This document shows, piece by piece, positions 18,738-27,200 of a stretch of 64,000 bases of DNA (position 1 is its first letter; each line of letters begins with the position of its first letter). The DNA is from Hoeflea sp. IMCC20628. GTDB taxonomy: Bacteria; Pseudomonadota; Alphaproteobacteria; Rhizobiales; Rhizobiaceae. Both the position numbers and the translations under genes were made by a program. Under the pieces are notes generated by a model that did not search any database, was not told the origin of the DNA, and worked only from the letters and a program-made list of their open reading frames with translations. The stretch spans positions 1,692,501-1,756,500 of the forward strand of contig NZ_CP011479.1 in NCBI RefSeq assembly GCF_001011155.1. Reading direction: 5' to 3'.

Positions 18738-19793
18738 TCAAGTGTTTTCAGGTTCGTGGGCAAACAGCGACCATGCGGAAATGAACATGGCTGCGATCAG
18801 GGGGCCGACGATGAAACCGTTGATTCCGAACAGGGCCATGCCGCCGATTGTCGATATCAGCACCATGTAATCGGGCAATTTTGATTCCTTGCCGACCAGT
18901 GGAGGGCGCAACAGATTGTCGATCAGACCGATGATCAGCGTTCCGACAAGAATCAGGATCACACCTTTCAGCCAGGCGCCGCTGAATATCAGAACCAGGG
19001 CAGCCGGCCCCCAGATGAGAGCAGCGCCAACTGCAGGCAACATGGAAAAGAAGGTCATGACCACCCCCCACAGCAATGCCGCCTCGATCCCCAGCGCCCA
19101 GAATGTCACGCCACCGATTGTCCCCTGAATAACCGCGATAATGATGTTGCCTCTCACTGTCGCGTTGATGACTGATGTGAACTTCTCCAGAAACTGGCTG
19201 GAGTATTCATCGCTTAGCGGCATCGCTCTCTTGATTTTTGCAACCAAGCACTCTCCATCGCGGAACAGGAAGAAAAGCAAATACAGCATTATGCCGGAAC
19301 CGATGAAAAAATTCAGCGTGGTCTCGCCGGCATTGACCAAGTGACCAGCCATCGACTGACTGGTCTGCAGGATTCCCTCGGAAAACTTGCCCTTCAAATC
19401 GGGAAAATTCCCCAGCTCGATGGGTGTCCATCGTTCGATGAAGCTCGGTAGAGCGCTTGTGAACTGCTCCACGCGACCACGCAGATTGAACTCCTCGCTG
19501 CTGACTTGCTGGTAGAGGCTCGTGCCTTCCTGCGCGATGGAAGCAAGGATGATCACCACAGGGACAATCACCAGACAGACGCACATGAGAACGTTCAGGA
19601 GAGCCGCAGCGCCCGGTCGGCCATTGAGACGACGAACAAGGTACTTCTGAACCGGATGGAAGATGATCGCCAGGATGATCGCCCACAAAATGGCGGTGTA
19701 AAACGGAAGAAGAAGCACGCAGAAAGCGACCGTTGTCAGCGCCAGCATCAAATAGAATCCGACGCGCTGAACTGATATATTGTGCGGTTCCAT
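18738..19793 (-). CDS. AI-2E family transporter (PerM-type membrane protein)
   Basis: A 351-residue polytopic inner-membrane protein with about seven or eight hydrophobic segments. It has the family's large loop between early helices (residues about 85-150) and the conserved C-terminal pattern of glycine-rich helices (FFSMLPAVGAALIWGPAA, GLIDNLLRPPLVG). Members have been linked to AI-2 export and to ion antiport; the substrate cannot be told from sequence. It is alone on this strand. The 258-base gap to the next gene holds no evident CDS. Confidence 0.87.
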   Translation of the reverse strand: MEPHNISVQRVGFYLMLALTTVAFCVLLLPFYTAILWAIILAIIFHPVQKYLVRRLNGRPGAAALLNVLMCVCLVIVPVVIILASIAQEGTSLYQQVSSEEFNLRGRVEQFTSALPSFIERWTPIELGNFPDLKGKFSEGILQTSQSMAGHLVNAGETTLNFFIGSGIMLYLLFFLFRDGECLVAKIKRAMPLSDEYSSQFLEKFTSVINATVRGNIIIAVIQGTIGGVTFWALGIEAALLWGVVMTFFSMLPAVGAALIWGPAALVLIFSGAWLKGVILILVGTLIIGLIDNLLRPPLVGKESKLPDYMVLISTIGGMALFGINGFIVGPLIAAMFISAWSLFAHEPENT

Positions 19794-20051
19794 AGCGGGT
19801 CTTTCACAACGTGTAGCTGTTAATCAGGAGCAGGTTTCCTCCCTGTTGAACGGTTTTGTAGCCGAGCCAACAGGAATGTCCAAGCGACATCCTGTGCCCG
19901 CTCCAGCGGCCTGGGCCGCAACCGTCGTGCAGGCAATGGCAGGCAAACCTGTTCTTCGGTCAAATTTATTTGCGACGAAATGCGTTAGATCAATCCCGCG
20001 ATGATGCGCCGGGCTATAATTCGATCTTGTGATGAGATTTAGGAATAGATC

Positions 20052-20327
20052 ATGAAGCAGCCCAGCCTGAGGGAAGAAATTGCGGGTCTGAGGGCGGAAG
20101 TCGAGCAGCTGCGTCGCAGTTCCCCTCCGCCCGAGCCAAATCCCGACCCGGTGAATTCAGAACCTGATGACCAGATCGACGACGTCCCGAAACTGCTCGG
20201 CGAGCTTGGTGATCTGGTCCAGACCATGATTGACGAGGCCGAAGAGAGCTTCACCGAGCATCCAGTTGCCTCGGTTTCCGCCGCGCTTGCGCTCGGCATC
20301 GTCATCGGCCGTCTAACAGCAAAGTAG
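20052..20327 (+). CDS. Small DUF883-like (ElaB/YqjD-type) membrane-anchored protein
   Basis: A 91-residue protein with an N-terminal helix (about 1-22), an acidic Pro-rich linker, an amphipathic helix and a C-terminal hydrophobic segment with small residues (about 70-88). This is the plan of ElaB/YqjD proteins, which anchor to the inner membrane by the C-terminus and in E. coli bind ribosomes in stationary phase. The family assignment is from architecture, not strong motifs. It is followed after 9 bases by a holin-X-like gene, as in the yqjD-yqjE pair. Confidence 0.7.
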   Translation: MKQPSLREEIAGLRAEVEQLRRSSPPPEPNPDPVNSEPDDQIDDVPKLLGELGDLVQTMIDEAEESFTEHPVASVSAALALGIVIGRLTAK

Positions 20328-20336
20328 TGTGAAACC

Positions 20337-20810
20337 ATGTCAGTCCATACAATCGTCCGGGTCTTGCGCCTTTATCTTCGTTCCGAATTGCTGGTCGGTG
20401 AAATCCGTCTGAAGGTGCAGGTGCGAAAACTCTCGCTCTTGTTCTTCGCGACGCTGATTGCTCTGATGGCGCTGGTTTTCCTCAATATCGCTGCCTACCA
20501 ATGGTTGCTCGCCGGTTGGGGCGCGATCATGGCACCCTTAATCCTCGCCATTGCTAATATAGTTCTGGCAATCGCCCTCGTGCTCATTGCGGCCTTCACC
20601 AGACCCGGCCCGGATCTCGCCGCAGCCAGGGAACTGCGCGATCTGACATCGGCGACACTGGAAAGTGAGTTGAAGTCCAACCCGGCAACAGCAGCACTTG
20701 GCGGCATGGCGGGCATCAACGGGCTTAATGGGTGGGACAGTGCCAGATTTCTGGTGCCGATCATCTCCTCGATCATCCGCAGTCTGCGCCGGCGAAAGAC
20801 GGGGTCGTGA
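20337..20810 (+). CDS. Phage-holin-superfamily III / YqjE-like membrane protein
   Basis: A 157-residue inner-membrane protein with two strong transmembrane helices (about residues 36-56 and 60-86) followed by a soluble helical C-terminal half. The size and two-helix hairpin suit the holin-X/YqjE group, which is found beside DUF883 genes and is not a phage lysis gene in that setting. It starts 9 bases after the DUF883-like gene and is probably co-transcribed. Confidence 0.72.
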   Translation: MSVHTIVRVLRLYLRSELLVGEIRLKVQVRKLSLLFFATLIALMALVFLNIAAYQWLLAGWGAIMAPLILAIANIVLAIALVLIAAFTRPGPDLAAARELRDLTSATLESELKSNPATAALGGMAGINGLNGWDSARFLVPIISSIIRSLRRRKTGS

Positions 20811-20950
20811 CACCTGTGCCGTTTCACAGACCTGCGCTGAGCTTTCCGGAGCCAGACTGCACAGCCTGATTCGTCACGACAACCGGCACGTAAGCAGCGC
20901 CGGTCCCAACTCCCAAGCAATCAATCACCCCTGAAACAAGGAATAATTCC

Positions 20951-21187
20951 ATGCCTGATATCAACAAGATGACCGAAGAGCTGAAGCAAAACTATGACGA
21001 GATCAAGCTCAAGGTGCACCTGGGCTCGAAAGAGGCTCAAGACGAATGGACTGAACTCCAGGATCGCTGGAATCACTTCGAAAGCCAGGCCAACCTGAAA
21101 AAGAGCAAGGAAGATCTGGGCGATGCCTTCGAGATCCTCGGGTCGGAACTCAAGGACGCGTTCACCCGCATCCGCAAGGCACTCTGA
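20951..21187 (+). CDS. Small helical hypothetical protein
   Basis: A 78-residue charged protein predicted to be almost all helix, with heptad-like spacing (EELKQNYDEIKLKVHLG). It has no signal peptide or membrane segment. It is preceded by AAGGAA (20938-20943) 8 bases from the start. Small helical genes of this type commonly accompany DUF883/holin-X genes in rhizobia, and an envelope-stress role is possible. No specific function can be assigned. It is the last gene before the genomic island. Confidence 0.75.
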   Translation: MPDINKMTEELKQNYDEIKLKVHLGSKEAQDEWTELQDRWNHFESQANLKKSKEDLGDAFEILGSELKDAFTRIRKAL

Positions 21188-21496
21188 TAGAGCCAGCGCC
21201 AGGAGTGGTGCCTGTCGTCAAGGAAGGGCACCGCTGCAAACCCTGAGCTAAGCCCGATGAGCCGGGTCTCAAAACCAATGCGCGTCTTGGTGACGCGTAT
21301 TCTGGTTCTACGTCCGTCATTGGATCAACCCGACACATCGAATTTCGTTGGTCAGGGTAGGGGGTGGACGAGGAAGCCCGCAAAACCGCAGTTTCTTCCA
21401 CTGAAGTTCTCGCAGGTCCAAATGTCGTGGGAGCTCAAATGAATCGCGCCACGTCGATCGCATGGTCGAATTTAGCTACTGAATAATTTGAGAAAA
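21188..21496. other. Intergenic region left of the island
   Basis: A stretch of about 310 bases without a supported gene. It includes a weak GGTGCC/GGCACC hairpin near 21207-21230. This is the sequence that would have followed the tRNA-Val 3' end before the island inserted at 21497. Confidence 0.5.
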
Positions 21497-21520
21497 ATGG
21501 TGGGCGATGAGAGACTCGAA
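21497..21520. repeat. Left attachment-site repeat (tRNA-Val 3' end copy)
   Basis: Twenty-four bases identical to 31729-31752. They cover the encoded CCA, discriminator, 3' acceptor strand and part of the T arm of tRNA-Val; the match stops abruptly on both sides. The geometry (intact gene at one end, 3' fragment at the other) is that of integrase-made attachment sites. Confidence 0.82.
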
Positions 21521-21748
21521 TACTCAAAACTCTCAACTCTACTCGATCTATCCCATTGTTAAATAATGTAAAATAAAAAGTTATAATAAGCTAAATTGTG
21601 ACATTGTGACGGCCGTATTTTTGTGACTTTTTATTTTCTGTATTGGCACGGCGATCGTCCCTTCTGACTGGTCACATGCGGTGATGTTACAGCAACCTCA
21701 AATCAAGTCAGCACCCTCTTTTGTGGTCGAGCCTTTGAACCTTGTCAA
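21521..21748. other. AT-rich left end of the island with TTGTGAC repeats
   Basis: There is no gene here. The segment is much more AT-rich than the flanks and holds three direct copies of TTGTGAC (21596-21602, 21604-21610, 21621-21627). The same heptamer occurs three times near the right end of the island (31651-31676). Such clusters near both ends are what arm-type integrase sites look like. Confidence 0.5.
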
Positions 21749-22621
21749 TCAGTGGCAATTACCCTGAAGGTCGACGACGGAGTGGAAAATACCGCGTTTC
21801 AGGCGCCGCTTCGACAGCCTGGGGAAGAAGCCCTCTACCGCGTTGAGCCATGAGCATGAGGTCGGGGTGAAGTGGAAGGTGAAGCGCTCGTGGCGGCCGA
21901 CCAAGGCCCTCACCTTAGGATGCTTGTGGGCGGCATAGTTGTCGAGGATGACGTGGACGGCTTTGTCGGCTGGCACCTGAGCGTTGATTGCATTTAGGAA
22001 GCGGATGAACTCCTGATGACGATGGCGCTGCATGTTGCGGCCGATGACGGTGCCGTCGAGCACGTTGAGGGCGGCAAACAGCGTGGTTGTGTCGTGCCGC
22101 TTGTAGTCGTGGGTCATGGTGCCCAGCCGGCCTTTCTTCATCGGCAGGCCGGGTTGGGTGCGGTCGAGCGCCTGGATCTGGCTCTTCTCATCGACCGACA
22201 GCACGATGGCGTGGGCTGGCGGATCGACATAGAGGCGGACGACGTCTAGCAGCTTGTCGACGAATTTCGGGTCGTTGGACGATTTGAACTGTCGCCACCG
22301 GTGAGGTGCGAGGCCATGCGCTTTCCAGATGCGCCTGACTGCACTGGCGCTGATGCCCGCGGCCTTCGCCGTCATATCGGCCGTCCAGTGCGTCGTCTCG
22401 CCTGGCGGATCGCCAAGCGTCAGCGCCACCACACGCTCGGCGACTTCGGGTTCGAGCCGCGCGATGCGCGATGCGCGACGGTCGCGTCTTGTCGCGCAAG
22501 AGGCCCTCGAGGCCCTCGACGCCCTCCATGGAGCAGCGCTCCTGCCGGCGCCACACGCAGGTCTTCGATTTGCCGGTCTGGCGCATTACCTCATCAGTCC
22601 CGACGCCATTGGCAAAGCCGC
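21749..22621 (-). pseudogene. IS630-type transposase remnant
   Basis: The minus strand encodes most of an IS630/DDE_3 transposase: an HTH part (MRQTGKSKTCVWR), LSVDEKSQIQALDRT with the first catalytic Asp, HVILDNYAAHKHPKV, and NAVEGFFPRLSKRRLKRG. It is broken in three ways. The C-terminus stops at VVDLQ followed by a foreign GNCH tail. A tandem 7-bp duplication near 22470-22490 shifts the frame between the HTH and catalytic parts. The N-terminal end is cut by the adjoining IS110 element. Confidence 0.82.
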
Positions 22622-23629
22622 CTGATTGAATCTTTCGTTTTTCACCAGAACCGCCCATGCAATCCGGGCCATCTTGTTGGCCATCGCCACTGTGGCCACA
22701 TTGCTGTTGCTCCTCTGCTTCAATCGGTCCACCCACAGCGCCAGCGGTGTTGTCCGGTCTTTGATGAGATGCAGAACCGTTCGCGCTCCATGGATAAAAA
22801 GCTTGCGAAGATAGGTGTTGCCACGTTTTGAGATACCAACCAGCTTCGCCTTGCCGCCTGTACTGATCTGACGCGGTACCAGGCCGAGCCACGCAGACAG
22901 GTCACGGCCTTTGGCAAAGGCCTGACCGTCGCCGATTGCTGCAACCAAAGCGCTGGCGGTCATCGGTCCGACACCGGGTATCTCTGTCAGCCTCTTCATC
23001 GCCGGATCAGACTGCGTCAATTCCTTGATCTCGGCATCAAAGGCGCCAATACGAACGTTCAATTTATCAAGTTCGTCTGTCATGTCCGATATCAGCGTAC
23101 GCATTCGCGGGCTGATATCGATGTCGGGGTCGTCGAGCAAAGTGCGAACAGACCGCTGGAAACTGTGCCGGCCCTGCGCAATGCGAATGCCGCGTTCCAT
23201 CAAGAAACCGCGCGCCTGATTGATCAAGGCGGTGCGCGCATGGATCAGTCGCTCCCGCATCCGGTGCAAAGCCTGCAGGTCCAGTTGTTCTGCCGACTTC
23301 ACTGTCACAAAGCTCATCGTGGGTCGACTTGCCGTTTCGGCAATGGCCTCCGCATCCCGGTCATCTGTCTTGTGCACCTTCACATATGGCCGCACATAAA
23401 GCGGTGACATCAACCGCGGCTGATGACCAACCTCAAGGCAAAATCTGCCTACGTGGTGCGCGCCGCCGCATGCTTCCATTGCGACTATGCACGGCGGTAT
23501 GGAAGCAAGGACTTCATGGAGCCGGTGGCGCTGCACCCGCTTGCGGTAGATTACCGCTCCACGTTCATCCAGCCCCGCAAGGCTGCAGCTGTTTTTGCCC
23601 AAATCAATGCCCAAAATCGAGATGTCCAT
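22586..23629 (-). CDS. IS110 family transposase
   Basis: A 347-residue transposase. The N-terminal RuvC-like DEDD domain starts with ILGIDLGKNSCSLAGLD and continues through HKTDDRDAEAIAE. The C-terminal domain has the helix-hairpin-like PGVGPMTASALVAAIGD and the conserved SAWLGLVPRQ, GNTYLRKLFIHGAR and NKMARIAW segments. The ATG at 23629 follows GAGGAGG; an upstream in-frame start at 23692 is less suitable. The last residues (from about Leu336) are read from the neighbouring IS630 remnant. The transposase core looks intact, so this may be the only recently active element here. Confidence 0.88.
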   Translation of the reverse strand: MDISILGIDLGKNSCSLAGLDERGAVIYRKRVQRHRLHEVLASIPPCIVAMEACGGAHHVGRFCLEVGHQPRLMSPLYVRPYVKVHKTDDRDAEAIAETASRPTMSFVTVKSAEQLDLQALHRMRERLIHARTALINQARGFLMERGIRIAQGRHSFQRSVRTLLDDPDIDISPRMRTLISDMTDELDKLNVRIGAFDAEIKELTQSDPAMKRLTEIPGVGPMTASALVAAIGDGQAFAKGRDLSAWLGLVPRQISTGGKAKLVGISKRGNTYLRKLFIHGARTVLHLIKDRTTPLALWVDRLKQRSNSNVATVAMANKMARIAWAVLVKNERFNQAALPMASGLMR

Positions 23630-23740
23630 GTCGTCCTCCTCATCAATCAAACACCGCACAATATCAGCGGCACGGGTCGAGGGGCAGTTCATCCCATTAG
23701 GTCAAGCAAAAAGTACCCATTTCGCTACTTCTAAAAGAAA
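22622..23740 (-). mobile_element. IS110 family element (boundaries approximate)
   Basis: The right-hand limit of transposase coding (about 22622) abuts IS630-type sequence, which gives one junction. The upstream junction is not marked by a repeat; the base composition becomes AT-rich beyond about 23740. IS110 elements lack clear terminal inverted repeats, so the ends are estimates. Confidence 0.55.
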
Positions 23741-23936
23741 ATCGAACCGCCTCTCTGGACGAGTAGCGCCAGCTTTTTGCGGCATAAAATTCGATATAAT
23801 TGGCAAGCAGAGAATAAATTACGTTAGTTTGCTAGTGCCCTACCATCAACTTTAAATTTGAATATGATATTTCTTTTTTGAAACACTTGTGTAGTGTCTG
23901 TGCATAATTACGCGAGCGGCAGGGGAGAAGCTTGTA

Positions 23937-24245
23937 TTGTTTTTACGCGCTGTGATGTTTACACTCTCATTATGTTTGTCGTTGACAGCCTGTCAGGCGA
24001 GTGAGAATAGTATGGACTCAAAAAATGACTCAGAAACTTTGGCGGAAGTAATAGGAACGACGTCCGGACGTGGTGTCGTCTGTTTGACGCTGAGACTTCA
24101 GGATGGCGAGCTCATTACATTGCAAGGCAATACCACCTCGCTACGTGAACCGGGCGTGCGCGTGAGGCTAAGCGGTTCGTGGCAGGAAATTTCAAACTGC
24201 CAGCAGGGGCGCACCTTGTTCGTTGAAAGTGTTTCGAGAATTTAA
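23937..24245 (+). CDS. Small lipoprotein, DUF5818-like
   Basis: A 102-residue exported protein. A hydrophobic signal ends in a lipobox (LSLTAC, Cys at about 19), followed by an acidic stretch and a small beta-rich domain with two cysteines (VVCLTLRLQDGE and SNCQQGRT). The pattern resembles DUF5818-type domains; no activity is known. The TTG at 23937 is favoured because AGGGGAG lies just upstream; GTG 23952 and ATG 23955 are alternatives. It lies 34 bases before the RTX protease gene and is probably co-transcribed with it. Its location in the envelope beside a secreted protease makes an accessory or protective role possible. Confidence 0.65.
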   Translation: MFLRAVMFTLSLCLSLTACQASENSMDSKNDSETLAEVIGTTSGRGVVCLTLRLQDGELITLQGNTTSLREPGVRVRLSGSWQEISNCQQGRTLFVESVSRI

Positions 24246-24279
24246 TATTATTGACGATACATGAAAAGGTTGGGACACG

Positions 24280-27200
24280 ATGATGGTAAATGATCCGCTA
24301 TATGGCGTTCAGTGGCATTTCTCGCTCCTCGGTAACATTGAGGCGATTTGGGAAGACTATAACGGGGCTGGAGTGAATGTTGGCGAATATGACGATGGGG
24401 TTGACTACAACCACGCCGATCTAGCCGGCAATTATGACGCAAGCCTTCATGTGGTTGATGACAACGGCAACGTCGTTGATCCTTTTCCTGCTCAGTCCGG
24501 TGACGCCCACGGCACGGCCTGTGCAGGCATCATTGGTGCCGTTGGTAATAATGGTGAAGGTGGAACCGGCGTCGCTTTCGGCACAACAATCACAGGCGTT
24601 AACATCTTTGATCCCAATAGCTATGGATTTGTAAATGGGAACTTTGACGAGTTCCTTGATGTTGTGAGCCAGGGCGACTCATTCGACATCATGTCAAATA
24701 GCTGGGGTTCAATGCCAGTCTTCAGTCAAAGTAGTAACCTCGCAAACCCATTGAGCGGCGATGCGCGTCTGCAAGCCGAATATGCTCAATTAGCAGCCAA
24801 CGCGCGCGATGGTCTTGGAACCGTCATCGTTCAAGCTGCTGGTAATGATACGCTCGATTCAAACGGTGATGGAACAAATGCCAGCCGGTTTACGGCTACC
24901 ATTGCCGCAGCGGACGAAAGTGGTAACGCGCAAGACTACACGAACTTTGGCCAAAGTATATTGGTTTCAGCACCGGCCGCTTCGGTAACGACCGACATAA
25001 CAGGGTCTCCGGGCTATAATGACGGCGGCGGGGTTGATATTTTTGGCCGCCCAGATTTTGCTGACAGCGACTACACCGCAAATTTCGGGGGTACGTCTGC
25101 AGCCACACCGGTGGTTTCCGGTGTTGTCGCGTTGATGCTGGAGGCCAATGACCAACTCGGCTGGCGCGATGTGCAGAATATCCTTGCGGGGTCAGCCGTT
25201 GTGGCACCGAGTGCATATGACGCGCCTGGATCAGGTGTATTTGACCAAGGCTCTTGGTTTGAAAACGGCGCTGAAAACTGGAACGGCGGCGGCATGCACT
25301 TCAATGTGAGTTACGGCTATGGACTTGTTGACGCTTTCCAGGCCGTCCGAATGGCGGAAGTGTGGAGCTTGTTTGATGACGCCCAAACCAGTGCCAATGA
25401 GGAAATGGTAACCTCGTCCACTTACAACGCGCCCGGCGGCAACGCCGCGATACCTGAAGATGGCACCTCATTGACTTTCACAATGGATGTCTCATCGGAT
25501 ATCTCGGTCGAGCATGTCGGATTCTATCTTGAGTTTGATCATAGTTATCTTGGCGACTTGCAAATCACCATGACGTCGGCTGAAGGTACAGAAATCACGG
25601 TTTACGCCAGCAATTTCGCAACCGCAACTACCTTTGACGGCACATGGTACTTCGGTATCGATTCCCTGTTGGGCGAAAACGCTTTTGGCACTTGGACAGT
25701 GTCAATTGCAGATAACTTCTCCAGCGATAGTGGTTCCGTGCAGAGTGCCTATTTAGAGGTTTACGGGCAGACGATCGACACCGACGACGTATATCACTAC
25801 ACCCAAGAAGTCGCTGACTTGGTTATCGACGATGCGGGCCGAGCTGTTCTGGCAGACACAAATGGCGGTAATGACTGGATAAACGCGGCTGCGATCGGTG
25901 ACGTGAACCTCGCCATTGATCTTTTGTCGAATGGCAATGGTTTCGGGCGGGACGAAAACGGTTTCACTTTTATTTCGATAGCAAGTGGCACCGTGATCGA
26001 AAATGTCGTCACCAGTGATGGCGATGACGACATCATGGGCAACGGCGCCAGCAACGAAATCCACGGCATGCGGGGCGATGACGAGATTTATGGTCTGGGT
26101 GGTCAGGATGATATTTTTGGTGGCGCCGGTAACGACCGCGTGTTTGACGGGCTCGGCGATGATACTGTGGAGCTTGGTTCGGGCAACGACTATGTGCGCG
26201 TTGGCGGCGGCCGTGACAGCTTCGACGGCGGGGCCGGCGTGGATTTCATTTCCTACTATGACTCCGCCAATGGCGTAACAGTTAATCTGCGCTTGGACAC
26301 TGCTTCCGGATCATTGGCCAACCATGACACGGTTGTGAACTTCGAGGATGTTAGCGGCTCGCGCACCGGTAACGACGTCATCTATGGCACAACGGTTACC
26401 GATGATGAGGGTGGCGACAATTTCATTCGCACCTACGGGGGCAATGACCGCGTGTTTGACTACAGCGGTGATGACACGGTCGAGCTTGGCTCCGGCGATG
26501 ACCATGTGCGCGTTGGCGGTGGCGAAGACAGCTTTGATGGTGGAACGGGTGTCGATTTCATTTCGTACTACGATTCATCCAACGGCGTAACGGTCAACTT
26601 GCGAACCGACACGGTTTCGGGTTCGTGGGCCGAGAATGACACGGTTGTGAACTTCGAGGATGTTAGCGGCTCGCGCACCGGTAACGACGTCATCTATGGC
26701 ACAACGGTTACCGATGATGAGGGTGGCGACAATTTCATTCGCACCTACGGGGGCAATGACCGCGTGTTTGACTACAGCGGTGATGACACGGTCGAGCTTG
26801 GCTCCGGCGATGACCATGTGCGCGTTGGCGGTGGCGAAGACAGCTTTGATGGTGGAACGGGTGTCGATTTCATTTCGTACTACGATTCATCCAACGGCGT
26901 AACGGTCAACTTGCGAACCGACACGGTTTCGGGTTCGTGGGCCGAGAATGACACGGTTGTGAACTTCGAGGATGTTAGCGGCTCGCGCACCGGTAACGAC
27001 GTCATCTATGGCACAACGGTTACCGATGATGAGGGTGGCGACAATTTCATTCGCACCTACGGGGGCAATGACCGCGTGTTTGACTACAGCGGTGATGACA
27101 CGGTCGAGCTTGGCTCCGGCGATGACCATGTGCGCGTTGGCGGTGGCGAAGACAGCTTTGATGGTGGAACGGGTGTCGATTTCATTTCGTACTACGATTC

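Noticed and set aside
20337-20810. Holin-like gene taken as a prophage marker
   Set aside because: It sits with a DUF883-like gene outside the island repeats; this is the ordinary chromosomal YqjE-type context, with no phage genes nearby.
21257-21442. 61-codon plus-strand frame left of the island
   Set aside because: It has no ribosome-binding site, no motif and an unbalanced composition; it is probably chance.
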